Shown one piece after another: positions 1 to 8,335 of a DNA stretch of 39,136 nt. The notes beneath the pieces are model-generated. The model saw only the letters and a program-made list of their open reading frames with translations, did not search any database and was not told the DNA's origin. Source of the DNA: Defluviicoccus sp. (GTDB taxonomy: Bacteria > Pseudomonadota > Alphaproteobacteria > MPNO01); the NCBI GenBank assembly GCA_022826125.1, contig JAJDVM010000211.1:1-39136 (forward strand), read 5' to 3'. Both the position numbers and the translations under genes were made by a program. Numbering within the stretch: the stretch's first letter is position 1; every line of letters begins with the position of its first letter.

Positions 1-291
1 GCCGGAGCGAAGCGGAGGAGCCGCAAAGCGGCTTGACGCGCCGACGGCCGTCCGACACCCGCGCCGTCATGATCGACCCCACGACCGAAACCCATCGAAC
101 AACCCGATCACCCCGCCATCAAATACCGCGAGCACACTCAATCCGCTCAGCGGCTCTCAGGCGGCGCCGCTCCCGGTCCTTCGCATGCGCGGAGGGATTC
201 GCATCGGCCATGATGTGCTCCCGAGGTGAGTGAAATAGACGCGGCGGGCGCCCCGCCGACACGCCGTCGACGGGACGCCCCGGAGGCTCGT
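1..291. other. Left-edge stretch, no gene recognised
   Basis: I found no convincing coding region here on either strand. The open frames have arginine-rich, low-complexity translations and no good ribosome binding site. A short perfect hairpin (AGCCGC, loop AAA, AGCGGCT-type partner) lies at 19-33. It could belong to the terminator of a gene beyond the left edge, but there is no T-run, so this is only a possibility. The right end of the stretch lies downstream of the minus-strand gene at 292-606. Confidence 0.4.
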
Positions 292-606
292 TCAGCCCTT
301 CTGTCTGCGGTCGCAGAGGATGCCGGCCGCGATCGAACCCCAGCTTTGCTTGCCGCCGCGGGTGCGAAGCCCGGTGCAGACGATGATCTCCGTGCGGTCC
401 GGGCGCATCGCCTCGGCCTCCTCGCGCGAGACCACGATGCGCCCGCGCTTCGCATTCTCCGCGCCGTCCCGGACCGGACGGATGTCGCCCGAGGCCAAGG
501 CCTTGTACCGCTCGACCACGAAACGGTCGTCGCCGTCGAGACCGCCCCCGAAATAATGGATCAAGAAGGTCGCCGCCGTGTTGCCGGGCATCGCCATCGC
601 TGTCAT
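292..606 (-). CDS. Hypothetical protein, 104 aa
   Basis: I do not recognise the family. The start is well supported: on the minus strand an ATG at 606 is preceded by GAGGAG about 8 bases upstream, close to the ideal Shine-Dalgarno sequence and spacing. The protein is mixed charged and hydrophobic and contains no signal peptide or membrane segment that I can see. It has a glycine-rich stretch near residue 20 (HYFGGGLDGDD), a central charged region, and a basic C-terminus ending in DRRQKG. It is likely a small soluble cytoplasmic protein. It is transcribed away from the nuclease gene at 913, with which it shares a 306-base intergenic region. The opposite-strand frame over the same bases has an arginine-rich translation and is less credible. 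Confidence 0.6.
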   Translation of the reverse strand: MTAMAMPGNTAATFLIHYFGGGLDGDDRFVVERYKALASGDIRPVRDGAENAKRGRIVVSREEAEAMRPDRTEIIVCTGLRTRGGKQSWGSIAAGILCDRRQKG

Positions 607-912
607 AATCTGTCTCCTCGTGCCGGTGATGGATGGCGGAGGGATGTCCTTCCCCGGGACACCTCAACGCCGACCGGCTCAAGGCTTCTCTCAAACTCCT
701 GAGGACGAGACGCGGGACCGCGCGGGAAGGCAGAAGATCGTCGTTACGGTGCGCGATGGCTGCGGCTATCCACCCCGGCGACAATTTCGCCACGGGACGG
801 CTCGGCGGCGACGCACCTTGTTCGCAACTCTCGACACTCGGTTCCGGGGGGTAACGGCGATGCGCCTGTCCGACTGCTATGCTGGGAGAACCGCAGTCTC
901 CGGTAATCCGCC
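607..912. other. Intergenic region between divergent genes
   Basis: This 306-base stretch separates the minus-strand gene starting at 606 from the plus-strand nuclease starting at 913, so promoters for both should lie here. I see the GAGGAG ribosome binding site of the minus-strand gene just above 606. I could not identify convincing -35/-10 pairs, an operator or an RNA gene. Confidence 0.4.
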
Positions 913-1935
913 ATGAGGTCCGACACGGTGCTGAACCTCGGCAAATTCGCGGCGATGGCGTCGATCGCCGCACTGGCCGCCTGCGGCGGTGGCGGTGGTG
1001 GCGAGAACGAGCCGCCGACCGCGACGGAAACCCCAACACCCAGCCAGGTCCGGGTGATCGACGCGGACACCGTCGATGTCGACGGAACACGGTACCGGCT
1101 GTTCGGCATCGACGCGCCGGAGGTGAGGCAGACCTGCCGCGCATGGGGCCGGACATGGGACTGCGGCGCGGCGGCCACGGAAGCGCTGATGTCGCGCGCC
1201 GAGGGCATGACGTGCGAAGGCGGCGAGACCGACCGTTTCGGACGGACGGTCGGCGTCTGCTCCTCGGGCGGAGTGGACCTGAACGCCTGGCTGGTGGCGA
1301 ACGGCTGGGCGCTGGCCTACCGGCAGTTTTCCGACGAGTACGCTGGCGAGGAAGAGCGGGCCCGCTCGAACCGGCGCGGCATCCATCGGGGCGAATTCGT
1401 CGAACCGTGGGACTGGCGGCGAGGCGAGCGGCTGGAGGGCGAAGACAGCTTCGCGGCCATCGCATCGGGACCGCTGGACGTCGCCGCGCTCGCGGACCGC
1501 ATGCTGCGCGGCGACGACGCCGGCGTGTACGGAAGCTGGCTGGAGAACAGCGTGTTCGCGATGGTGGACGATACGGTGGCGGTCTCCTTCGGAGCGTCGC
1601 CGGGCACGAACCCGACGGAGATCGGGGGCGGCACCTGGCGGGGCACGCTGGTCGGGATCGACACTCGGACGGGGCAGCGCGTCGAGGGCGATGCCGCGAT
1701 CGAGATCGACGATTTCGCGCGCCCCGATGTCGATGTCGCGCTCACCGGCATCGCGGATACCGGCGGCCGCGCGCGTGCCGACCTTCGCTGGAACGACATC
1801 CCGCTGGCGGACGGCGCGTTTCGGTCGGACACGGCGGGCTCGATCGAGGGCCGGTTCTACGGAAACGACCACCGCGAGGTGGGCGGCATCTTCGAGCGGG
1901 ATCGGCTGCTGGGGGCGTTCGGAGCGTCGCGCTGA
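913..1935 (+). CDS. Thermonuclease-family lipoprotein with TbpB-like C-terminal barrel
   Basis: The N-terminus carries a lipoprotein signal: a hydrophobic segment ending in LAAC (Cys about 24), followed by a glycine run, so the mature protein is probably membrane-anchored outside the cytoplasm. Residues about 45-165 match the staphylococcal-nuclease-like (SNc) fold. The strand VIDADTVDVDG leads into YRLFGIDAPE, then ETDRFGRTVG and NRRGIH, the motifs that carry the calcium-binding Asp and catalytic Arg/Glu positions. Residues about 190-340 form a second domain ending in RFYGNDHREVGG and GAFGASR, the signature of the small TbpB-like beta-barrel found in many alphaproteobacterial surface lipoproteins. 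The expected activity is calcium-dependent phosphodiester cleavage of nucleic acid at the cell surface. Length is 340 aa, about double a plain SNc protein because of the added barrel. Confidence 0.85.
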   Translation: MRSDTVLNLGKFAAMASIAALAACGGGGGGENEPPTATETPTPSQVRVIDADTVDVDGTRYRLFGIDAPEVRQTCRAWGRTWDCGAAATEALMSRAEGMTCEGGETDRFGRTVGVCSSGGVDLNAWLVANGWALAYRQFSDEYAGEEERARSNRRGIHRGEFVEPWDWRRGERLEGEDSFAAIASGPLDVAALADRMLRGDDAGVYGSWLENSVFAMVDDTVAVSFGASPGTNPTEIGGGTWRGTLVGIDTRTGQRVEGDAAIEIDDFARPDVDVALTGIADTGGRARADLRWNDIPLADGAFRSDTAGSIEGRFYGNDHREVGGIFERDRLLGAFGASR

Positions 1936-2082
1936 AGGGATATGCGGTGCGCGGTACCGGGCGCCGGTTGCCTTCCCCTACCCCGCCGCCCGCCGCCCCG
2001 CCGCGCTCTGTTGATCGGAACGCCTCACGATGCGACCCTTCGCCGTCAGGGTCCACGCCTCGGGACGGGTTTCCCGGACGCT

Positions 2083-3132
2083 ATGAAAGAGAGGAAAGCG
2101 GGACGCGGGATGCCGGGCTGGCTGTTGCCGGCCGCTCTCGTGCTTGTCCCGCCGGCGGACGCGCTCGGCCAGTGGCGGGGTATCGACCGGGCCGACAACC
2201 GGATCGTGTTCGCCGGCGGGCTGGCCGACGCCGACCGCGAGGCGCACCGCCATCTCCGGCTCGAGGATACCGGCGGGAAGATGGAGGCCTACGAAGCGCA
2301 CTGGTCGGCGCGGCGCTGGAAGGTGCCGGTGCTGCGTCTCCGCCTGCGGATGCTGGGGCGGGGCGAGGTTTACCGGAGCGCTGGCCGCGAGAGTCTCGAA
2401 CACAACGTTCGGACCCACCCACTGTTCAGGCGCCTCGGGTTCGCCGCGCTGGATGCCGGGACCGGGGAGTCCCTGCTGGGGCCGGCCGAGTACCTGATCT
2501 TCGAGGCGGACCGTTTTCGCTGCGTCACGTGGCGCCTTTATCTGAACCGCGGGGCGAGCGACGAAACGGATGCGATCGGCGACACGCTGATGACGGGGCT
2601 GTATTGCCCACGCGACCGCACGGTCGACGCCGGAGTGCTCGATACGCTGCTGGCGCGGATCGGCATCTCGGGCATCGCGGTTCCGGAGGCTGCCCGGACC
2701 GTGTTGCCGCCGAACCCGGAGGGAGGTCTCGCCGGGCTGGTATGGACCGGCGACATGACCGGGCTGCGGCGCGTTGCCGCGCGCGGCCTCGACCCGGACC
2801 ACGAGATCGCGGTGAGCCATCCGCGTTTCGCCGACGGGCGCCTGCTGCGCCGGCCGATGCTGATGGCCGCCGCGCTGCGCGGCCATACCGAGATGGCGGT
2901 ATTCCTGCTCGGGCTCGGCGCCTCCGCGGGAGGGCGCGCCGCGGGTGCGATCTGCGCTGCAATCGCGCTGGACCGTCCGGAGATCGCCGCGGTGCTTGTC
3001 GAGGCGAACCCCGCGCTCGCGGACTACGGACGCTGCGGACGGGATCGGGGGCAGACGGCGCTCGCGCAGGCGCGCCGGCTCGGCCGCGCGCGGATCGTCG
3101 ACATCCTGCTGCGCGCGGCTCGGCGCCAATGA
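2083..3132 (+). CDS. Exported ankyrin-repeat protein
   Basis: I chose the ATG at 2083 because it opens directly into a signal peptide: a basic start, the hydrophobic segment WLLPAALVLV, then a likely cleavage site after ADALG. An upstream in-frame start near 1942 would add a proline- and arginine-rich leader that looks non-coding. The mature part (about 320 aa) has an unrecognised N-terminal domain (about 30-215) with two cysteines. The C-terminal region (about 235-345) reads as ankyrin repeats, with repeated patterns of the type LMAAALRGHTEMAVFLLGLGA and QTALAQARRLGRARIVDILL. Ankyrin repeats mediate protein-protein contacts. The last codon overlaps the start of the S9 peptidase by ATGA (3129-3132), so the two are probably co-translated and may act together in the periplasm. 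That partnership is inference. Confidence 0.75.
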   Translation: MKERKAGRGMPGWLLPAALVLVPPADALGQWRGIDRADNRIVFAGGLADADREAHRHLRLEDTGGKMEAYEAHWSARRWKVPVLRLRLRMLGRGEVYRSAGRESLEHNVRTHPLFRRLGFAALDAGTGESLLGPAEYLIFEADRFRCVTWRLYLNRGASDETDAIGDTLMTGLYCPRDRTVDAGVLDTLLARIGISGIAVPEAARTVLPPNPEGGLAGLVWTGDMTGLRRVAARGLDPDHEIAVSHPRFADGRLLRRPMLMAAALRGHTEMAVFLLGLGASAGGRAAGAICAAIALDRPEIAAVLVEANPALADYGRCGRDRGQTALAQARRLGRARIVDILLRAARRQ

Positions 3133-5057
3133 AGGGATTGCGGCGCCGGTTTCGGGGTGCACCCGTTGCCGCCTGCCTCGCCGTCTCGCTGACGATCCCG
3201 GCCCCGAGCGGCACGGCCGGCGACCGGCTGCACCGCGCGCCGCCGGAGACCGGCCACATGCTCTCCTGGGACGGCTCGAAGACGATCGTGCTGCGCAAGC
3301 GCGGGGACCGCCGGTTCTTCGATGTCGTCGACACCGTGACGGGCGAATCCCGGGGGCTGCCGGAGCGGCCCCTGGCGCGCATGCGCTGGGGGGAGGACAG
3401 CGACACCGCGTACGGGGTTTCGCGGAGCGGGGAGCTCTTCCGGGTTACTTTCGGCGCGGACGGGACAGCCGTTTCCGAGGTCGCGCTCACCGGGAAAGGA
3501 GGCGTCCCGTCCGCCGAGAGGCCGCGCGTGGTCGCGTTTCCCAGGCCCGCCGCCCCGGTGCTCCTCGCACGGGGCAGGCGGGGGGCGAGACCGCTCTACC
3601 GCTGCACGGTCGACCCGTCGCCGGCCGGGGCGGAGGTCGCGGCGCGCTGCGAAGTCGCCGACCCGGACGGCCGCCGCGTGCTGAGTTGGCTGGTCGGCCC
3701 GGGCGGACGGATTCCCGCGCGGATCGTATCGGTGCCTTACGGGGAGCGGGAGTTCCAGACCCGGACGGGCGAGGAGGCGTGGCGCCGGGTCTTCGGCTAC
3801 CCGCCCGCCTACACCAGATTCGACACCTTCGGCGTCGTGCAGGCCGACAACACGGTGTGGGCGCTGTCGAACCGCGGCCGGGAATCGGTCGCGCTGGTCC
3901 GGATCGATGTTTCGACCGGGGAAGAGAAGGTGGTTCACGAACGGCCCGGAATCGATGTCCACAGGGGGTTCGCGCTGTTCGACGGGGCGGGCGGGAGCAG
4001 GCCCCTGCTGGCGGAGCATTTTCCGGGCTACCAGGAGGTGGTTCATTTCGACGCCCGGCTCGGGGCGGGCTACGCGGCGCTTCGCGAACGGCTCGGCGGC
4101 GGGCCCGTCCGGATCGACTTCGTGAGCGCGGACCGGGCGCTCGAATTCGCGGTGGTGGAGGCGATGAGCCCGGCGATCCACCGGCGCCGCTATCTGCTCG
4201 ACCTCGGGGCCGGGACCTCGCGGCTGCTGTCGGCCGGGCCGCTCGCGGTCTACGACCGGCCGGCGGCGCCGTCGCGCCCGGTGAGCTTTCCGGCGAGCGA
4301 CGGGCTGATGCTGCACGGCTACCTCACCCTGCCGCGGCGCGCGGACGGCGCCGGCCCGCCGCCTCTGGTGCTGGAACTGCATGGCGGCCCGTGGCAGCGG
4401 CGACTCTGGCCCGCGCCGCCGATGGTCCGCTTCCTCGGCGCCCGGGGCTATGCGGTGCTGAACCTGAACTATCGCGGCTCGTCGGGCCACGGCCGGCACT
4501 TCCTCGAGGCCGGCAGGGGTTCGCTGTCGGGGCGCCTGCAGCTGGACGTGCTCGACGCCGCCCGCTGGGCGGTCGCCCGGGGCCATGCGGAGGAGGGCCG
4601 GATCGCGCTGCTCGGCGGCAGCTTCGGGGGCTTTCTCGCGCTCGCCGTGCTCGGCCGTGGCCCCGATGCCTTCCGCGCGGGAATCGCGATCAACGCGGTG
4701 ACCGACGCGGTCGCTTTCTGGAAGCGCGACTGGGACAGCCCCGGCAACCGTGCGGCGTGGCAGGAGTTTCTCGGGAGCCGCGACCTGCCGGAGGCGATGC
4801 TGGCGGGGATCTCGCCGCTCAACAACGTGCGCAAGTTCGCCGCCCCGGTCCTGCTGCTCGCCGGGACGCGCGACCGGCGGATTCCGCCCGAACACAGCTT
4901 CGAGCTGTTCGACCTGCTGCGCGCGGCCGGCAGGCCGGCGGAGCTGGCCGAATACCGGCACGCCGGACACCGCCCCGGACCGGCGACCCGCGAGCGCATG
5001 GCGGGCAGGATCGCGGAATTCCTCGAACGATACCTCCCCGTAGGAAACGTTCCGTGA
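3129..5057 (+). CDS. S9 family (prolyl oligopeptidase-type) serine peptidase
   Basis: This is a 642-residue protein starting at the ATG within the ATGA overlap with the ankyrin gene. The first 30 residues are basic then hydrophobic (AACLAVSLTIPAP), consistent with export. Residues about 35-390 are beta-rich and should form the beta-propeller that gates the active site. The alpha/beta-hydrolase domain begins near residue 395, with LELHGGPW supplying the oxyanion hole. The catalytic triad is visible: Ser498 in GGSFGGF, Asp582 in GTRDRRIP, and His614 in AGHRPG. The layout matches the S9C/acylaminoacyl-peptidase group, which cleaves short peptides. The overlap with the ankyrin protein suggests a two-protein periplasmic unit. 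The reading frame remains open far upstream, but that extension overlaps the two preceding genes and is not coding. Confidence 0.85.
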   Translation: MKGLRRRFRGAPVAACLAVSLTIPAPSGTAGDRLHRAPPETGHMLSWDGSKTIVLRKRGDRRFFDVVDTVTGESRGLPERPLARMRWGEDSDTAYGVSRSGELFRVTFGADGTAVSEVALTGKGGVPSAERPRVVAFPRPAAPVLLARGRRGARPLYRCTVDPSPAGAEVAARCEVADPDGRRVLSWLVGPGGRIPARIVSVPYGEREFQTRTGEEAWRRVFGYPPAYTRFDTFGVVQADNTVWALSNRGRESVALVRIDVSTGEEKVVHERPGIDVHRGFALFDGAGGSRPLLAEHFPGYQEVVHFDARLGAGYAALRERLGGGPVRIDFVSADRALEFAVVEAMSPAIHRRRYLLDLGAGTSRLLSAGPLAVYDRPAAPSRPVSFPASDGLMLHGYLTLPRRADGAGPPPLVLELHGGPWQRRLWPAPPMVRFLGARGYAVLNLNYRGSSGHGRHFLEAGRGSLSGRLQLDVLDAARWAVARGHAEEGRIALLGGSFGGFLALAVLGRGPDAFRAGIAINAVTDAVAFWKRDWDSPGNRAAWQEFLGSRDLPEAMLAGISPLNNVRKFAAPVLLLAGTRDRRIPPEHSFELFDLLRAAGRPAELAEYRHAGHRPGPATRERMAGRIAEFLERYLPVGNVP

Positions 5058-5283
5058 CATTCGCACTGCGGGCCGCTCCGCCGGAGGCGCCATGGGTCGC
5101 GGATCCAGCGGTGAGCGTGATCGCGCTATCTGATGTCGGGCTGATCGCCGACCAACGCAGTCGGAGGCTTATGCAGCGGTTGCGGAAGGGGGAGACTGCA
5201 TTGGCTGTCGCCGCCGAGGCGATCTCAAGTGGGCGCCACAGCTCCGATTCGCCTTTATGCCTGTCTGGAGTTTCGAATGATGT

Positions 5284-5298
5284 ATCTTATGCCAAGAT
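5284..5298. promoter_or_regulatory. Candidate operator of the HTH-methyltransferase
   Basis: A perfect inverted repeat, ATCTT-ATGCC-AAGAT, lies 35 bases before the preferred start of the C5-methyltransferase. Methyltransferases of the M.SsoII/M.EcoRII type carry an N-terminal helix-turn-helix that binds a short palindrome in their own promoter and represses it. The repeat is in the right place for this, but five-base arms can arise by chance. Confidence 0.3.
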
Positions 5299-5332
5299 GT
5301 CAAAGTTCGTCCCTTGTCCGGATAGGCGAGCA

Positions 5333-6556
5333 ATGTCGCCAGACTTCTCCCGGCTTAGGTACCAGGCGGGGCTCTCGCGGCAGGACGTAGCGGAGCGGAC
5401 GGGCTACTCGCTCCGAACCATTTACCGTTGGGAAAACGGCGAGACCGTTCCCCGGAAAGCGGCGGTCGAATACCTTTCGGCGTTGGTGCGGGAGAAAGAA
5501 CGCGCGGCCGACAGGTTCTCGTTCATCGACCTGTTTGCCGGTATCGGCGGAATGCGAAGGGGTTTCGACGCGATCGGGGGCCGGTGCGTGTTTTCTTCCG
5601 AATGGAACCGTTTCTCCCAAGAGACCTACTTGGCGAATTTCGACTGTCAGCACGACATTGCGGGGGACATTACTGCAATCCCTGCAAGTGAGATCCCCAC
5701 GCACGATGTCCTGCTGGCGGGGTTCCCGTGCCAACCGTTCTCCATCGCCGGCGTTTCCAAGAAGAACGCGCTGGGGCACGAACACGGATTTCGATGCGAC
5801 GCACAGGGCACGCTGTTTTTCGATGTGGCCCGGATTATCGAGCATCACCGACCCCGTGCCTTCCTCTTGGAGAATGTCAAGAATCTTGTGAGCCACGACC
5901 GTGGCAGGACTTTCGAGGTCATCTCCCGGACCCTTGGCGAGGAACTCGGATACCACATCAGTTGCCGCGTCCTCGACGCCCAGGGTTTCGTGCCCCAGCA
6001 CCGGGAACGAATCTTCATAGCGGGCTTCCGGGATTCCGATGGCTTCTCTCTGGAGGACATCGGAATCCCGAACTCCGACGACGGACCTCGTCTGGGCACC
6101 GTGCTTCACCGAGAGGACGGGTCCGAGGAACCGGAGCCTCGATATACCGACGATCGCGGACGTGTGCTGTCCAAGTACACTCTCTCGGACCACCTCTGGA
6201 CTTACCTCCGAAAATACGCCGAGAAGCATCGCCGGAGAGGCAACGGGTTCGGCTTCGGTCTTTGCGGACCCGATGATGTCGCGCGGACGCTGTCCGCCCG
6301 ATATTACAAGGACGGATCGGAAGTTCTCATTCGGCAGTCTGGGCGGAATCCCAGACGTCTCACCCCGCGCGAGTGTGCCCGTTTGATGGGCTTCGACGAC
6401 CAGGGAGAGGCAGCGTTCAGCATTCCGGTGTCTGACACGCAGGCCTATCGGCAGTTTGGCAACGCGGTCGTCGTGCCCGTTGTCGAGGCCATTGCACGCC
6501 ACATGGCTCCTTGGATCTGCGGCGAGCACATGCAGAGGCGTAGAGAGGTTGCCTGA
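5333..6556 (+). CDS. dcm: HTH-containing DNA (cytosine-5) methyltransferase, EcoRII/Dcm type
   Basis: The protein transfers a methyl group from SAM to cytosine C5. Residues 1-60 are an Xre-like helix-turn-helix (LRYQAGLSRQDVAERTGYS, then RTIYRWENG). The catalytic domain follows: motif I FIDLFAGIGGMRRGF, motif IV with the nucleophile Cys133 in GFPCQPFSIAG, motif VI FLLENVKNL, motif VIII QHRERIFIAGF, and motif X RQFGNAVVVPVV. The block before motif X (LTPRECARLMGF) is motif IX. I start it at the ATG at 5333, which has AGG six bases upstream and begins just before the HTH; an in-frame ATG at 5297 is possible but has no good binding site. The gene overlaps vsr by 8 bases and lies in one operon with an EcoRII-like nuclease, so the likely target is CCWGG (inference). 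The HTH suggests autoregulation, as known for M.EcoRII and M.SsoII. Confidence 0.93.
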   Translation: MSPDFSRLRYQAGLSRQDVAERTGYSLRTIYRWENGETVPRKAAVEYLSALVREKERAADRFSFIDLFAGIGGMRRGFDAIGGRCVFSSEWNRFSQETYLANFDCQHDIAGDITAIPASEIPTHDVLLAGFPCQPFSIAGVSKKNALGHEHGFRCDAQGTLFFDVARIIEHHRPRAFLLENVKNLVSHDRGRTFEVISRTLGEELGYHISCRVLDAQGFVPQHRERIFIAGFRDSDGFSLEDIGIPNSDDGPRLGTVLHREDGSEEPEPRYTDDRGRVLSKYTLSDHLWTYLRKYAEKHRRRGNGFGFGLCGPDDVARTLSARYYKDGSEVLIRQSGRNPRRLTPRECARLMGFDDQGEAAFSIPVSDTQAYRQFGNAVVVPVVEAIARHMAPWICGEHMQRRREVA

Positions 6557-7004
6557 CACGGTTGATCCCCAGACGCGCAGCCGGATGATGTCCGCGGTCC
6601 GGAGCCGCAACACGAAACCCGAGCTGGTTATCCGAAGGGGACTGCATGCGCGTGGCTTCCGATTCCGGCTCTTCGCTCGCGAACTGCCGGGCAAGCCGGA
6701 CATCGTCTTGCGGAAATATGGGGCCGTGATCCTTGTCCACGGCTGTTTCTGGCACGGGCACGACTGCCATCTATTCAGGCTGCCCGGCACCCGTCGCGAG
6801 TTCTGGTCTGCCAAGATCGGACGCAACCGGGAGCGCGACAACGAAGTGCTCGATGCCCTGCGCGAGCTGGGCTGGCGCTGCCTTACCGTATGGGAGTGCG
6901 CCATGCGGGGTCCGGGCGGAAGCTCGCCCGACGCCATCGTCGACGCGGTTGCAGACTGGCTGGCGACCGGCGCACCGACGTCCGAGATAAGAGGTGTAAT
7001 GTAG
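6549..7004 (+). CDS. vsr: Very short patch repair (Vsr) mismatch endonuclease
   Basis: Vsr nicks DNA 5' of the T in T:G mismatches produced when 5-methylcytosine deaminates, and so protects sites methylated by the neighbouring enzyme. The 151-residue protein shows the family signature: DPQTRSRMMSAVRSRNTKPE near the N-terminus, then GKPDIVL with the metal-binding Asp, and HGCFWHGHDC with the catalytic and zinc-binding His/Cys residues. A TTG at 6549 gives the expected N-terminus and has AGAGG upstream. The frame extends further upstream, but only inside the methyltransferase gene. The TTG start overlaps the methyltransferase stop by 8 bases, and the stop codon shares one base with the GTG start of the endonuclease. 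The three genes therefore look translationally coupled. Confidence 0.93.
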   Translation: MPDTVDPQTRSRMMSAVRSRNTKPELVIRRGLHARGFRFRLFARELPGKPDIVLRKYGAVILVHGCFWHGHDCHLFRLPGTRREFWSAKIGRNRERDNEVLDALRELGWRCLTVWECAMRGPGGSSPDAIVDAVADWLATGAPTSEIRGVM

Positions 7005-8227
7005 TGTCCGTCTCCGACTTCGCCGACTGGATGTCGGATACCGGTCGGGAAGGCACGATCTGGTATGCCAAACGCCTGTCGGGCAACGACACGCTCGCCA
7101 ATCGCGCCCATCAGGCCGGGCCGTACATTCCGCGCGAGGTGCTTTTCGCCATCCTCCCGGTCCTCGATCGGCCGGAGCGGGAGAACCCGGACACGCACTT
7201 GCCGCTCCGGATCGACTCTCACGACGTTGAGACGAGGCGTGTCCGCGCCGTCTGGTACAACAACGCATTGCGTGGCGGTACGCGGAACGAAGCTCGCATG
7301 ACGGGGTTCGGCGGTCGGAGTTCTCCACTGCTCGATCCTGAGAGCACCGGCGCGATCGCCGTTTTTGCGTTCCTCCCGGGTTCCGGCGGGACAGTGACGG
7401 ATTGCCGGGTCTGGGTCTGTCGGTCCGAAGCCGAAGAGAATCTCTTCGAAGAACGACTGGGGCCGCTGGAACCCGGTCACTGGTCGATCTGGTCGCTCGA
7501 CGACGGGCCGCTCGTGCCCGCGACAACGTTTCCGGCGGCGACTTGCAGGCTCGACAGAGAGAACATTCCGTCAGCCTGGCTGTCGTCATTCCCGACTGGA
7601 GCGGAGATCGTCGCCAAATCGGTCGAGATGCGTCTGGAGAAAGAACGCAGTCCCGACGACCGCCTGCTCCGTCGCCGTGACTGCGAATACGAGATATTTC
7701 TCAGCGTCGAGGAAGCGGTTGAGATGCCGCGCATACGTCAGGGTTTCCTGAGCATCGGGGAGTTTGTCTCGCGGGCGCAGAGCATCCTGCAGCGGAGGAA
7801 GACACGTGCGGGCCGTTCCCTCGAGCTGCAGGCCCGGGAAATCCTGTTGGAGGAGGGGCTCCGCGAAACTGACCAGTTCGCCCACGGGGCGGAGTCCGAG
7901 CCGGGGCGAAAACCGGACTTCCTGTTTCCCTCGCAGGCGCTTTACAGGGATCCGGCTTTTCCTTCGGAACGGCTCAGGATGCTCGCCGTCAAGACGACCT
8001 GTCGCGACCGGTGGCGTCAGATTCTCAACGAAGCGCGTCGTATCGAAACCAAGCACCTGCTGACAGTCCAGGAGGGCGTGTCGGAGGGGCAGTTTCGCGA
8101 GATGAGGGAGTCGGGCGTTCAACTGGTCGTGCCGTCGCGCCTCTGGACTCATTACCCTGCGGCGGTCCGTGCGGAACTGATGTCCCTCGGATCGTTCATT
8201 GAGGAAGTTGGGCAACTCAATCGCTAG
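7004..8227 (+). CDS. EcoRII-like type II restriction endonuclease
   Basis: At 407 residues this is about the size of EcoRII (about 404). The N-terminal domain carries KRLSGNDTLANRAHQAG, typical of the EcoRII effector DNA-binding domain. The C-terminal domain (about 240-407) is the PD-(D/E)xK nuclease: Glu in LLEEGLRE near 284, Asp305 in GRKPDFLFP, and Lys330 in AVKTTCRDRWRQ, followed by KHLLTVQEGVSEGQF, a strongly conserved EcoRII stretch. EcoRII-type enzymes (type IIE) need a second copy of CCWGG bound in the effector domain before they cut. I chose the GTG at 7004 because it overlaps the vsr stop by one base, has AAGAGG about 9 bases upstream, and gives the right N-terminus. All three active-site residues are present, so the enzyme appears functional. 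Confidence 0.92.
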   Translation: MSVSDFADWMSDTGREGTIWYAKRLSGNDTLANRAHQAGPYIPREVLFAILPVLDRPERENPDTHLPLRIDSHDVETRRVRAVWYNNALRGGTRNEARMTGFGGRSSPLLDPESTGAIAVFAFLPGSGGTVTDCRVWVCRSEAEENLFEERLGPLEPGHWSIWSLDDGPLVPATTFPAATCRLDRENIPSAWLSSFPTGAEIVAKSVEMRLEKERSPDDRLLRRRDCEYEIFLSVEEAVEMPRIRQGFLSIGEFVSRAQSILQRRKTRAGRSLELQAREILLEEGLRETDQFAHGAESEPGRKPDFLFPSQALYRDPAFPSERLRMLAVKTTCRDRWRQILNEARRIETKHLLTVQEGVSEGQFREMRESGVQLVVPSRLWTHYPAAVRAELMSLGSFIEEVGQLNR

Positions 8228-8259
8228 ACGGGGAAACTCCGCGCTACGCAGCCTCCGGC

Positions 8260-8335
8260 GCTCCTTGACATTGCTGTGGCCCTGCATCCGCAACACCACC
8301 GGCACTGGCACGCCGCTCATCGCCGCGTGCCCTGC
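8260..8335 (-). pseudogene. Fragment of a tyrosine recombinase (integrase)
   Basis: On the minus strand about 25 codons read HAAMSGVPVPVVLRMQGHSN followed by VKE. They align almost residue for residue with the intact integrase at 19249-20394 (HAVMNGVPVPVVSRILGHSN, residues 330-349). The match contains the catalytic His of the LGH box and stops just before the tyrosine region. The DNA identity is visible too (for example ACCACCGGCACTGGCACGCC at 8297 against ACCACCGGCACCGGCACGCC near 19374). Neither side continues the homology in frame, so this is a relic. It suggests that an earlier integrated element ended here, immediately after the R-M operon. Confidence 0.75.

Noticed and set aside
119-1465. 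Minus-strand open frame of 448 codons over the nuclease gene
   Set aside because: Arginine/proline-rich translation without a binding site; it covers the well-supported thermonuclease gene.
5300-7480. Long minus-strand open frame (726 codons) opposite the methyltransferase, vsr and endonuclease genes
   Set aside because: It is the complement of three clearly identified plus-strand genes; its translation has no family signature.
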